Assembly: GCF_000011745.1 (NCBI RefSeq) | Contig: NC_007292.1 | Span: 248,001 to 312,000, forward strand | Reading direction: 5' to 3' | DNA length: 64,000 nucleotides | Origin: Candidatus Blochmanniella pennsylvanica str. BPEN | GTDB lineage: Bacteria; Pseudomonadota; Gammaproteobacteria; Enterobacterales; Enterobacteriaceae | Shown here: piece after piece, positions 10,440 to 20,102 of the stretch | How the letters are laid out: each line of letters begins with the position of its first letter | Numbering within the stretch: the stretch's first letter is position 1 | Translations under genes and position numbers: made by a program | Notes under the pieces: generated by a model | Databases searched by the model: none | Told to the model about the DNA's origin: nothing | Seen by the model: the letters and a program-made list of their open reading frames with translations, nothing else

Positions 10440-10745
10440 ATAATCAAGATATGATATAGATATTTTATATTCATAATGATAATATACGGAAATAAAAATT
10501 TATTACTTAATTAAGTAATTGAATAAATATTCAACGCGTACTAAATACATACAGAAACCGCGTACACTGCACTACAAAATGCTTAATAAAAATATATAAC
10601 TAAAATATTTTGTTAATAAAAAATCATTGATATATAAGAATCTTAAATTGTTATAGATATTACATATAGATTTTGAAGTTACCCAATTAATACTTGAAAA
10701 TTTATTATTTTTAAATATCGATTTAAATAAAAGAATATTATATGT
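10440..10745 (+). pseudogene. smg: Possible remnant of smg
   Basis: The 429-base gap between divergent def and tsaC corresponds to dprA-smg-topA in E. coli. A short frame ending at 10756 reads DFEVTQLILENLLFLNI, which resembles the Smg C-terminal segment EFDLEDLKWVILMVLFNI. Just upstream, in another frame, VIDITYR sits where Smg has VIERVLAL. There is no start and the frames do not connect. The similarity is short and judged by eye, so this is tentative. The gap also holds an 18-base palindrome (10502-10519). Confidence 0.35.
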
Positions 10746-10808
10746 TAATTTTTAATAAATAATTAATTGGAATTATTATCTACAATAAGGATATTTTCTT
10801 CACCAAAT

Positions 10809-11351
10809 ATGAAAGATTTACTTATACAGCTAAGTCAAGGGAAAGTAATTATTTATCCAACAGAATCAGTGTTTGGTTTAGGGTGTGATCCTGATAATAA
10901 AAACGCAATATCTACTTTACTAAAAATAAAAAATAGATCTTGGAAAAAAGGTTTAATTTTAGTTGCTGCCAATTATACACAATTACTTAAGTATATTGAT
11001 GATAGTTGCTTAAATGAAACCCAACGATCACGAGTTTTTTCTACTTGGCCTGGACCGATGACATGGGTATTTCCGGCACAAGCTAATAGATCATATTGGT
11101 TAACAGGTCAATTTTCTTCCGTAGCAGTACGAGTCAGTCATTTTGAACCAATTCAACGTCTTTGCTTGGCTTTTGGAAAACCCTTGGTATCCACTAGCGC
11201 GAATTTATCTGGACAGCTTCCTGCGCGTACTATTGAAGAAGTACATGATCAACTCGGGTATAAGATACCTATCATGCATGAAGATATACTTGGGAGACCC
11301 AATCCTTCAAAAATTAGAGATGTTATGACTGGTAAACTAATTCGTGAATAA
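10809..11351 (+). CDS. tsaC: Threonylcarbamoyl-AMP synthase
   Basis: Makes threonylcarbamoyl-AMP from threonine, bicarbonate and ATP, the first step of t6A37 tRNA modification. The YrdC-fold signatures are IIYPTESVFGLGCDPDN, KKGLILVAANY, WPGPMTWVFPA and GKPLVSTSANLSGQ. With the ATG at 10809 the protein has 180 residues (E. coli 190). The frame stays open upstream to a TTG at 10767, which lacks a ribosome-binding site; an AAGG sequence lies about 20 bases before the ATG, so the exact start is uncertain. Followed by aroE. Confidence 0.92.
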   Translation: MKDLLIQLSQGKVIIYPTESVFGLGCDPDNKNAISTLLKIKNRSWKKGLILVAANYTQLLKYIDDSCLNETQRSRVFSTWPGPMTWVFPAQANRSYWLTGQFSSVAVRVSHFEPIQRLCLAFGKPLVSTSANLSGQLPARTIEEVHDQLGYKIPIMHEDILGRPNPSKIRDVMTGKLIRE

Positions 11352-11378
11352 TTTTTTATTATTCAAGGAGATAAATAG

Positions 11379-12254
11379 ATGAATTCTTTTGCTGTTTTTG
11401 GTAATCCGATTAGACATAGCAAATCAGCAGAGATTTACGCATTATTTGCACATGAAATTGGAATATCAAAAGAATACAACCTTAAATTGGCAGTACAAGA
11501 TAATTTCAATTATTTATTACATAATTTTTTTAAGTTAGGTGGATTAGGAGCAAATATTACTTCTCCATTTAAAGAAAATGCATATTTTTTGTGTAATCAA
11601 TTAACTGAACGAGCTGAAAAAGCTCGTTCAGTTAATACGATAAAAAAATTAAAAAATGGTACTTTGCTGGGAGATAATACAGATGGTATAGGATTTATTA
11701 GCGATTTAAAACGGCTTAATTGGTTAGATAATAATAATCAAATCATTTCTAACGACGCACCTATACCCATGGTAACGAACATTCTGTTAATTGGCGCTGG
11801 GGGCGCTGCAAAAGGAATTGTTCCTATATTATTAACGACTATAACAACATGTCACATAAATATAGTAAATAGAACGTTTTCTAGGGCACAGGAACTGACA
11901 TCTTATTATCAGGAAATAGGATATAAAAATATATCATGCTTACCTTTATACAAATTACGTTATGACACCAATAAATATAGTTTAATTATTAATGCTACAA
12001 CCAGCAATATACATAATACTATTCCAAAAATACCATATTTTCTTATTACTCCTGACACTAAATGTTATGATTTATTTTATACAAAACAAGACACGTTGTT
12101 CATAACATGGTGTAAAAAAAACGGGGCAAATTATTGTGCAGACGGATTAGGTATGTTAGTAGGACAAGCGGCTCATTCATTTTTATTATGGCATAATACA
12201 TTTCCTACTATTAATCCTGTGATAGATCATTTAAGATCTGCATTTTATATGTAA
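11379..12254 (+). CDS. aroE: Shikimate dehydrogenase
   Basis: Reduces 3-dehydroshikimate to shikimate with NADPH, in aromatic amino-acid synthesis. It has 291 residues (E. coli 272). Substrate-site motifs GNPIRHSKSA (start), NITSPFKEN with the catalytic Lys near residue 66, and DNTDGIGF with the Asp near 104 are intact. The NADP-binding loop is GAGGAAKGI near residue 141. AAGGAG precedes the ATG at 11379. It follows tsaC after 27 bases. Confidence 0.95.
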   Translation: MNSFAVFGNPIRHSKSAEIYALFAHEIGISKEYNLKLAVQDNFNYLLHNFFKLGGLGANITSPFKENAYFLCNQLTERAEKARSVNTIKKLKNGTLLGDNTDGIGFISDLKRLNWLDNNNQIISNDAPIPMVTNILLIGAGGAAKGIVPILLTTITTCHINIVNRTFSRAQELTSYYQEIGYKNISCLPLYKLRYDTNKYSLIINATTSNIHNTIPKIPYFLITPDTKCYDLFYTKQDTLFITWCKKNGANYCADGLGMLVGQAAHSFLLWHNTFPTINPVIDHLRSAFYM

Positions 12255-12266
12255 AATTGTATTGAT

Positions 12267-12295
12267 TTGATAACGAAATAAATATAGGGTATAAT
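12267..12295 (+). promoter_or_regulatory. Sigma-70 promoter for the 5S rRNA gene
   Basis: TTGATA at 12267-12272 and a perfect TATAAT at 12290-12295 are separated by 17 bases, close to the sigma-70 consensus. Transcription would begin near 12302, about 140 bases before the mature 5S RNA. A weaker TATAAT lies at 12389-12394. The 5S gene has no rRNA genes in front of it, so it needs its own promoter. Confidence 0.6.
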
Positions 12296-12444
12296 TCTTT
12301 CATAAAATATTTGCTATTATTAAAAAGTATATTGCGCAATTGAAGTCTATAATTTTTAGAATTTATTTTGATTTTTAAAAAAATCATATATAATATGAAA
12401 TATTGCTTTGATTTATTGATATTTGCTTGATTATGAAAAAATAA

Positions 12445-12564
12445 TACTTGGTGGCATTAGCGCGATAGTACCACCTGATTCCATTTCGAACTCAGAAGTG
12501 AAATGTCGTAGTACCGATGGTAGTGTGGGGTGTCCTCATGCGAGAGTAGGGGGCTGCCAAGTAT
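12445..12564 (+). rRNA. rrf: 5S ribosomal RNA, solitary gene
   Basis: 120 bases align end to end with E. coli 5S rRNA. The loop CGAACTCAGAAGTGAAA and the segment CCGATGGTAGTGTGGGGT are identical or nearly so, and the ends TACTTGG/CCAAGTA pair as helix I. The 190 bases upstream contain no 23S gene; aroE is the neighbour. In E. coli aroE lies near the rrnD operon with the same orientation, so this looks like the only survivor of an ancestral rRNA operon. Confidence 0.96.
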
Positions 12565-12929
12565 TTAAATGCAATGGGAATCTAATCATCGAAGCTATAA
12601 AACAATTAAAAACAATACAGATGAATTTATTTTTTTATGTTTTTCTGATAGAAAAGAAAAAATAATTAGCGAGTTTTTATCTGTTTATAGAAAATAAAAA
12701 TATAACTCAACATCAATATAATACTGCGATTTGAATTTTTTTAAATATTCTATTATTTGTTGTTTCAATAGTATTGAAAAGCAATTATCACCACAATGAG
12801 AACTAATGTGCGTGTGAGATTGAAATTCAAAAAAGTTTTAATTAGAAATGTAATAATTAATTGTTAAAATAAAAAATTTATAATAGAAGGTAATGACTGA
12901 AATTCGGTAATTATACTTTATAATAAAGA
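12565..12929. other. Spacer between 5S gene and gloB
   Basis: 365 AT-rich bases with no convincing reading frame. A weak AU-only hairpin could form at 12636-12662 but lacks a following T-run. This is a rearrangement junction relative to E. coli, where the two sides are far apart. Confidence 0.5.
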
Positions 12930-13688
12930 CTAAAATGAATCTTTTTTCTTACGTAATTCAGAAAAAACTTGCCACTCTTCTTTAAGGTCACAGGGTAAAT
13001 TTAATGATTTTTTTATATTTGAGTTACCACAACGAAAGAAAGGATTAACCTTTAGTTCTAAATTTAGTGTTGTTGGCACAGTGGGTTGTTTTTTTTTATA
13101 TAATTTAATAATCTTATTGCGATAGTTGATAATGGATTGATCTTGAGGTAAAATAGAAATAGCGAAGTTAACATTAGATAGAGTATATTCATGGCCGCTG
13201 AAAATTAAGGTATTACGAGGAAGATATCTAATTTTTAAAAAGGATTCATACATATATTGAGCGAATCCTATACAGATTTTACCACAACCTGCTGAAAATA
13301 CAGTATCTCCGCAAAATAACCAGGGTGCGCTATAAAACCCGATATGCCCCGGTGTATGCCCAGGTAAATTGAGAACTTTAAATTTTTTTTGTAATAATAC
13401 AAAATCATCTCCTTCTGATACCAAAAAATGAGAGCCATTATTTTTAGTTTCCGTAGGACCATAAACAATTGTTTTTGGAAAATATTGAATTAAAGGGGCT
13501 ACTCCATTGACATGATCAATATGATTATGAGTCAATAAAATTGCTCGTAATCTAAATTGAAATTTTTTTAAAATATCTAGTACCTTTGTTGCTTCTCCGG
13601 GATCAATAATTATGCATTCATTTTTATAATTATACAAACACCAAATATAATTAGTGCTTAATACCGGGACTCTAATGATATTCATCAT
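12930..13688 (-). CDS. gloB: Hydroxyacylglutathione hydrolase (glyoxalase II)
   Basis: Hydrolyses S-D-lactoylglutathione to lactate and glutathione, the second step of methylglyoxal detoxification. It has 252 residues (E. coli 251). The metallo-beta-lactamase motif HxHxDH is THNHIDH near residue 55; further ligands lie in [20 protein letters not shown] and GHEYTLSN. The C-terminal domain with the final RKKKDSF matches the family. It depends on glutathione, yet gshB in this window looks decayed. Confidence 0.95.
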   Translation of the reverse strand: MMNIIRVPVLSTNYIWCLYNYKNECIIIDPGEATKVLDILKKFQFRLRAILLTHNHIDHVNGVAPLIQYFPKTIVYGPTETKNNGSHFLVSEGDDFVLLQKKFKVLNLPGHTPGHIGFYSAPWLFCGDTVFSAGCGKICIGFAQYMYESFLKIRYLPRNTLIFSGHEYTLSNVNFAISILPQDQSIINYRNKIIKLYKKKQPTVPTTLNLELKVNPFFRCGNSNIKKSLNLPCDLKEEWQVFSELRKKKDSF

Positions 13689-13985
13689 GGATCGTAGTGA
13701 TACAAATTTAAAATAAGTATTTTAAAATTTTTTCAGAAATATTCAATGGGTAAAAATATTATTTTTAGTACTTAGATTAATTGTTTTAAATATAAAAATA
13801 AATACAATAGAAATTTCGTAAATTACGAGTAAATAGTGTTGTGTCGTCGTTAAATCAGAAGATATATAAGTTTAATTCATAAGAATTAAGAATTTCGATA
13901 CGTAAGAGCCTTATATATGAAAATTATATTTCTATAATTATTATATGATTAATTATGTAATAATACTGATTCCAAATAATAATCA

Positions 13986-14441
13986 TTAATAAAAATCTTC
14001 ATTTATAGGGCATTTCGCAGCTAATCGAGCTAATTGATCGCATCGTTCATTATCTGGATGTCCAGTATGGCTTTTTAACCAATTCCAATGTATAATGCTA
14101 TGAATTTGTATCGCTACATCTAGACGTTGCCATAAATCAATATTTTTTACTAATTTTTCTTCAGAGGTTTTCCAGTGATGTTTTTTCCATATATGAATCC
14201 ATTGAGTAATACCGTGTAATAAATATTGGCTGTCAGTATTTAAAATGATTTGACAGGGATTTTTAAGCGATTCTAATGCGATAATAGCCGCCATTAATTC
14301 CATACGATTATTAGTAGTTAATCGGTACCCAATACTAAATTCTTTCTTATGTTGTTTATACCGTAATATCGCAGCACAACCACCTGGACCTGGATTACCA
14401 AGACATGACCCATCCGTAAAAATTTCTATTTTTTTATACAT
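13986..14441 (-). CDS. rnhA: Ribonuclease HI
   Basis: Cleaves RNA in RNA-DNA hybrids. It has 151 residues (E. coli 155). The four catalytic carboxylates are visible: Asp in [12 protein letters not shown], Glu in NNRMELMAA, Asp in LNTDSQY and Asp in NERCDQLAR. The basic handle segment [13 protein letters not shown] is kept. It is divergent from dnaQ with a 58-base shared promoter region, exactly as in E. coli. Confidence 0.96.
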   Translation of the reverse strand: MYKKIEIFTDGSCLGNPGPGGCAAILRYKQHKKEFSIGYRLTTNNRMELMAAIIALESLKNPCQIILNTDSQYLLHGITQWIHIWKKHHWKTSEEKLVKNIDLWQRLDVAIQIHSIIHWNWLKSHTGHPDNERCDQLARLAAKCPINEDFY

Positions 14442-14499
14442 ATTATAGGATATATTATCATTTCAATTTAAATAACTAGTGTGACACAAATGAAAAGCT

Positions 14500-15249
14500 A
14501 TGAGCACTAATATTATACGACAAATCGTTTTAGATACTGAAACCACTGGCATGAATAAGTTTGGACCACATTATGAAGGACATAGGGTTATTGAAATAGG
14601 TGCAGTAGAGATAATAAACCGTCATCTAACTGATAACACATTCCATGTTTATTTGAAACCAAATCGTATGATTGACATTGAGGCCATTCAGGTACATGGA
14701 ATTAGCGATCAATTTCTGAAAAATAAACCAATTTTTTCAGAAATAATAAATGAATTTTTAACATTCATTCGCGGGAGTGAATTAATTATTCATAATGCTT
14801 CTTTTGATCTAGGATTTCTTAATCAAGAATTACGAATTTGCAAGGCAAACTCAAAAAAAATAGAATCTTACTGCACTGTAATTGATAGCTTAAAATTAGC
14901 TCGAAAAAAATTTCCAGGACAACGTAACAGTTTAGATGCATTATGCGAACGTTATTCTATTAATAATGGTAATCGACGAAATTTACATAGCGCATTACTT
15001 GATGCGCGACTTCTAGCTAATGTATTTTTATCTATGAGTGGAGGTCAAATAAAAATGAAATTTATGGAAATAATGAATACAAATATATCAAATAATAAAA
15101 TCAATAATATAATAGGACTAAACAATACAAAATGTATAAATAAAAGATCATTAAGAATCATTTATGCTAACGAACAAGAAAAATTAGCTCACGAAGAATA
15201 TTTAGATAGCATACAGCAGTTAAATAAATTCTGTATATGGCGACAATAA
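14500..15249 (+). CDS. dnaQ: DNA polymerase III epsilon subunit (3'-5' proofreading exonuclease)
   Basis: Proofreading subunit of the replicative polymerase. It has 249 residues (E. coli 243). DEDDh exonuclease motifs are IVLDTETTGMN (Asp, Glu), NASFDLGFLN (Asp) and HSALLDARLLA (His and Asp). The tail after residue 190, which binds the alpha subunit, is retained but asparagine- and lysine-rich. Proofreading is therefore predicted to remain in this reduced genome. Confidence 0.95.
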   Translation: MSTNIIRQIVLDTETTGMNKFGPHYEGHRVIEIGAVEIINRHLTDNTFHVYLKPNRMIDIEAIQVHGISDQFLKNKPIFSEIINEFLTFIRGSELIIHNASFDLGFLNQELRICKANSKKIESYCTVIDSLKLARKKFPGQRNSLDALCERYSINNGNRRNLHSALLDARLLANVFLSMSGGQIKMKFMEIMNTNISNNKINNIIGLNNTKCINKRSLRIIYANEQEKLAHEEYLDSIQQLNKFCIWRQ

Positions 15250-15466
15250 TAATGATGTAACAAAATAATAATTTTCAGATTATTTTTTTATAATAAAATA
15301 AAACAGTAGATACGTTTGTAAGCAGTATAAATATACTCTATATTGCAGATAAGTTTTAAACTGAAATAAATATATTATGAATGTTTATTTAAAATCTAAT
15401 GTCTTTAATTTGTTAGTTAGGCACAATACATAATATCATAACATATTATTTTTTGAAGGAGTAATC

Positions 15467-16054
15467 ATGTATCATGATATAATTTATAACGAATTTAATG
15501 AAACTATAAAAATGATGCAGATATTTTCTGGTGAAAAACATAACATTCAAACAATAGAATCATCTGCAAAACTTATTGCTAATACTTTTAAAAAAGGAGG
15601 AAAAATATTATCCTGTGGAAATGGTGGTTCACACTGTAATGCTATGCACTTTTCAGAAGAACTGACCGGACGTTATAGAAGCAATCGCGCAGGTTATGCA
15701 GCAATAGCTATTTCTGATCCCTCATATTTATCGTGTGTTAGTAATGATTTTGGGTACAAATATGTTTTTTCCCGTTATGTTGAATCTATTGGAAATGAGA
15801 AAGACGTACTATTTGCTATCTCTACTTCCGGAAAATCGACCAATATTCTATATGCTATAGAAGCAGCGTACAAACAAGGTATGAAAATAATTTTCTTGAC
15901 CGGAGAAAAAAAAGAAAACAAATTATCTAACTATATAGATATAGAAATTTGTGTGCCATATGCAAGTTATCTTGATTATATTCAAGAAATTCATATTAAA
16001 ATAATCCATTTACTTATCCTGCTTATAGAAAAAGAAATGGTGTCCATTTCGTGA
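15467..16054 (+). CDS. gmhA: Sedoheptulose-7-phosphate isomerase
   Basis: First enzyme of ADP-heptose synthesis for the lipopolysaccharide core. It has 195 residues (E. coli 192). The SIS-fold signatures are [49 protein letters not shown] and the terminal [14 protein letters not shown] strong TGAAGGAG ribosome-binding site precedes the ATG at 15467. Its presence suggests that the outer membrane still carries heptose-containing LPS. Confidence 0.95.
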   Translation: MYHDIIYNEFNETIKMMQIFSGEKHNIQTIESSAKLIANTFKKGGKILSCGNGGSHCNAMHFSEELTGRYRSNRAGYAAIAISDPSYLSCVSNDFGYKYVFSRYVESIGNEKDVLFAISTSGKSTNILYAIEAAYKQGMKIIFLTGEKKENKLSNYIDIEICVPYASYLDYIQEIHIKIIHLLILLIEKEMVSIS

Positions 16055-16154
16055 GAAATGATGAAAATTGATGCCAATGCGCAACCCGTTCATAAGGACA
16101 TTATACAAATAGAAACAAAAAATGTATTTATTTGTTTTTTCTGTACAAACTTGA

Positions 16155-16195
16155 TACACTTAGGTCTGGAAGTGTTCTAGAGGGCTGGATTTTTT
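16155..16195 (+). terminator. Probable rho-independent terminator after gmhA
   Basis: Two small hairpins stack: ACACTT/AAGTGT with an 8-base loop, then TCTAG-AGGG-CTGGA with one G-U pair, followed directly by six T. It lies 100 bases past gmhA and 64 before the tRNA gene, so it would separate the two transcripts. The stems are short. Confidence 0.45.
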
Positions 16196-16258
16196 GTTGG
16201 CATAAAAAGTAGAAGATATTCTATTACATTACGCGTTAAACGTTTTTGGTAAGCAAAT

Positions 16259-16332
16259 GCCGATATAGCTCAGAATGGCAGAGCAGCGCATTCGTAATGC
16301 GAAGGATATAGGTTCAAATCCTATTATCGGCA
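16259..16332 (+). tRNA. thrW: tRNA-Thr (anticodon CGU)
   Basis: A full cloverleaf: acceptor GCCGATA/TATCGGC, D arm GCTC/GAGC, anticodon arm GCGCA-TTCGTAA-TGCGA with anticodon CGT, T arm ATAGG-TTCAAAT-CCTAT, discriminator A. It is nearly identical to E. coli thrW. The 3' CCA is not encoded (ATAA follows), so CCA-adding enzyme is needed. It reads only the rare codon ACG, which U34-containing tRNA-Thr could also read. Confidence 0.95.
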
Positions 16333-16459
16333 TAATGATGTAATGTCAACATTTTATTATTGATTTAAATAATTTTGATTTATGATCAAACGCCTGTATT
16401 TGTCAAGCAACACCGAACCTATTACTTTACTAACTTATAATGCAAGGATATTTACTTAC

Positions 16460-17062
16460 TTACAATTGAGAGAAATTTTCAGAAAGATAATCAACTACCC
16501 CTTTCTGTGATGCTTCTAGTCCCTTTTTATTTTTGTTCCATTGAGCGGGACATAGTAAACCATGAACCTCATGAAACTTCAAGGCATCTACCATGCGAAT
16601 CATTTCATCAAAATTTCTACCAAAAGGTAAATCATTAACTACTTGATGACGTATTACTCCCGATTTGTCAATTAAGAAAGAAGCGCGTAAAGCCACGCCT
16701 TTATTCGAGTGTTCAATACCATATTTTTTAATAATTTCACGTTTTATATCAGAAACCATAGCATATTTTAACAATCCAATCCCGCCCTGACTTACAGGAA
16801 TTTGTCTCCAAGCATTGTGGACGAAAACTGAATCTATAGAAACCCCAATAACCTCTACGTTTCGTTTCTGAAACTCAACATAACGCTTGTCGCAAGCAAT
16901 CAATTCCGATGGACACACAAAAGTGAAATCCATGGGCCAAAAAAACACTATTGCTTCTTTTTTATTAATATAATTTAATAAATTAAAATTATCTACAATT
17001 TCACCGTTTCCTAATACTGCGGAAGAAGTAAAATCTGGAGCACAATGACTAACTAATACCAT
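16460..17062 (-). CDS. Typical 2-Cys peroxiredoxin (AhpC/TSA family)
   Basis: Thiol peroxidase that reduces hydrogen peroxide and alkyl hydroperoxides. It has 200 residues. The peroxidatic Cys lies in MDFTFVCPSEL near residue 50 and the resolving Cys in LLCPAQWN near 170. Its length and sequence are nearer to the Prx1/TsaA type than to E. coli AhpC (187 residues); AhpF is not nearby, so the reductant is probably thioredoxin. Position relative to E. coli is not conserved. Confidence 0.9.
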   Translation of the reverse strand: MVLVSHCAPDFTSSAVLGNGEIVDNFNLLNYINKKEAIVFFWPMDFTFVCPSELIACDKRYVEFQKRNVEVIGVSIDSVFVHNAWRQIPVSQGGIGLLKYAMVSDIKREIIKKYGIEHSNKGVALRASFLIDKSGVIRHQVVNDLPFGRNFDEMIRMVDALKFHEVHGLLCPAQWNKNKKGLEASQKGVVDYLSENFSQL

Positions 17063-17346
17063 ATTGATTCCTTATAATTTTTGTTGTAATATATTCAATA
17101 TTTTTACGACATTAAATATATAAATATTGATGCTGACGATCAATATTTATTCTACTGTTTCAACTATCTTTATACAAACAATACTATATAAAAAAATTTT
17201 TAAAATAAAAAATTCCTTATCTGTTTAAATATTTTTTATAAAATCTCATTCTTTTTTATAAATTACTAATCTGATGATTTAGTATTATTTCATGTAGATA
17301 CTATATCTACAATAACATGATTCGGCAATAAAATTTATTGTTTATT

Positions 17347-17367
17347 AATAATAATAATAATAATAAT
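17347..17367. repeat. (AAT)7 microsatellite
   Basis: Seven perfect tandem AAT units in the long spacer upstream of the queA remnant. Such tracts are prone to slippage and may vary between strains. Confidence 0.9.
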
Positions 17368-17399
17368 CGATTATTACTGTATAATTTATCTTAAATCCT

Positions 17400-18450
17400 T
17401 ATTTTCAAGATAAAACTATTAATAAAAATTTAATATTTCGCGATAATAAATACAGAGAACCACAATAATTACTTTATATTGAAAGTATAGTAGTATTTGT
17501 CAATCAAAAGTCAGTATATAAAAAATTATAAAAACCTGAAGATTTTTTATTTATTTTTATTAAAAACCAAATCTTTGTATCTAAATTGAAAGATTTAGAG
17601 TCAATCTCGACCACTTAATTGAAAAATAACTTAATCAATTCAATTAGATCATTTGATATCTTCTTAAAAAAAATTAAATTCAGGAAATTTATGATACTTG
17701 ATATCATCAATAATAATAGTAATTGACAACATACACATTCAATTATGTCAATTGATATTTTCATGACCAACATCTACGTATTCTAGCTATTAAATAAATA
17801 ATCATGTGTAGTCTCTGACTTAATAAAATTAATATTTCATTTAACAATCGGTAAATAATAAGGATACATAGGATGATATAAAATGTAGTCGATAATGATT
17901 AAATAATCGTGTGAATAATATTAGATAATATTAATTGTAAAATTTGTCACCATATTTTCATTCGTAAATCAAAATCGATCCAAATAATATATCAAATAAT
18001 TAATATTACACTCATATATAATAAATTATTTTTAATAGTAGATATAACATTTCCTTGAAAATACTTTATTAACAAAATTATATACTATAATATAGTAACA
18101 ATTTTAGCAATTTTACGTATGAAATCAATTAATTTTAATTAATACAACTTATCTGAATAAAAATCTATATTGAAATTCAAAAAATAGTTATTAAATAATT
18201 GATGATAATAATCCCATTAAACTATTGAATATTTTTATATATGCAACAAATCTTTTGTTCTATCAATTTTATTTGATAGATTTTAAACGATATTATTATT
18301 TAATTTATATTTTTTAAAATCAATATTAATTAAGTCAGAAAAAATATAAAAAATTGTTATTATATTTATTAAGGATTATAAATTATGGCATATACATATA
18401 ACTTTTTAAGTTATGAATATATTACGTTTATTATGCATAATATATATAAA
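17400..18450 (+). pseudogene. queA: Decayed queA (tRNA preQ1 ribosyltransferase-isomerase)
   Basis: In E. coli queA stands directly before tgt. The 1.4-kb spacer here has no long frame, but QueA landmarks occur in order at almost the expected distances. KPEDFLF at 17532 matches NPGDLLVF. FVTI at 17943, followed by LILHSY, matches FVTLHVGAG...HIMHSEY. YK at about 18381 and YNFLSYEYITFI at 18397-18432 match the YKAA and YRFFSYGDAMFI end. The first and last landmarks are 865 bases apart (about 850 expected). Frames shift and stops are frequent. I see the pieces; loss of function is firm, identity is strong inference. Confidence 0.72.
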
Positions 18451-18508
18451 TACAGATTATTATAATAAATACAGTTTATAATTAGTACTTACTATATTTA
18501 TATAGTAA

Positions 18509-19648
<1,140 letters not shown>

Positions 19649-19720
19649 TGTTGAATTTATATTCAGTATTTTTTTAATTAGACCCAATGATTCAAATTAT
19701 TTATAAAACAGGAAATATAC

Positions 19721-20068
19721 ATGAACATATTTACTAATGCTGCTTGGGCAAGTGTCAATGCTAATTCTCAGGGTAATCCGTATTCCTTAGTGATCATGTT
19801 AACAGTATTTGCTGGAATTTTTTATTTTATGATCTTTAGGCCACAACAAAAACGTAATAAAATTCATAAAGAATTATTAAGCTCCATCTCTAAAGGAGAC
19901 GAAATCCTAACTAATGGAGGATTAGTCGGGCGTGTGGTCAAAGTTACAGAAACAGGCTATATCTTTGTTATTCTCAATGACAAAAATGACACTAATGGCA
20001 ATGAAATATTGATTAAGCGTGACTGTATTACTGCTATTTTGCCTAAAGGCACTATGAAAGCATTATAA
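19721..20068 (+). CDS. yajC: Sec translocon accessory subunit YajC
   Basis: Small single-span membrane protein associated with SecDF. It has 115 residues (E. coli 110). One hydrophobic segment (LVIMLTVFAGIFYFMIF, about residues 23-39) is followed by the family motif RPQQKRNKIHKELLSS and GDEILTNGGLVGRV. It lies between tgt and secD, the conserved order. Confidence 0.95.
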   Translation: MNIFTNAAWASVNANSQGNPYSLVIMLTVFAGIFYFMIFRPQQKRNKIHKELLSSISKGDEILTNGGLVGRVVKVTETGYIFVILNDKNDTNGNEILIKRDCITAILPKGTMKAL

Positions 20069-20102
20069 TTTATAATTTCAATATAGATTGAGATAAGATT
20101 TT

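Noticed and set aside
16150-16200. Possible 4.5S (SRP) RNA because of GGTCTGGAAG
   Set aside because: The conserved GGAAGCAGCC loop and the symmetric internal loop are missing; the stretch fits two small hairpins with a T-run better.
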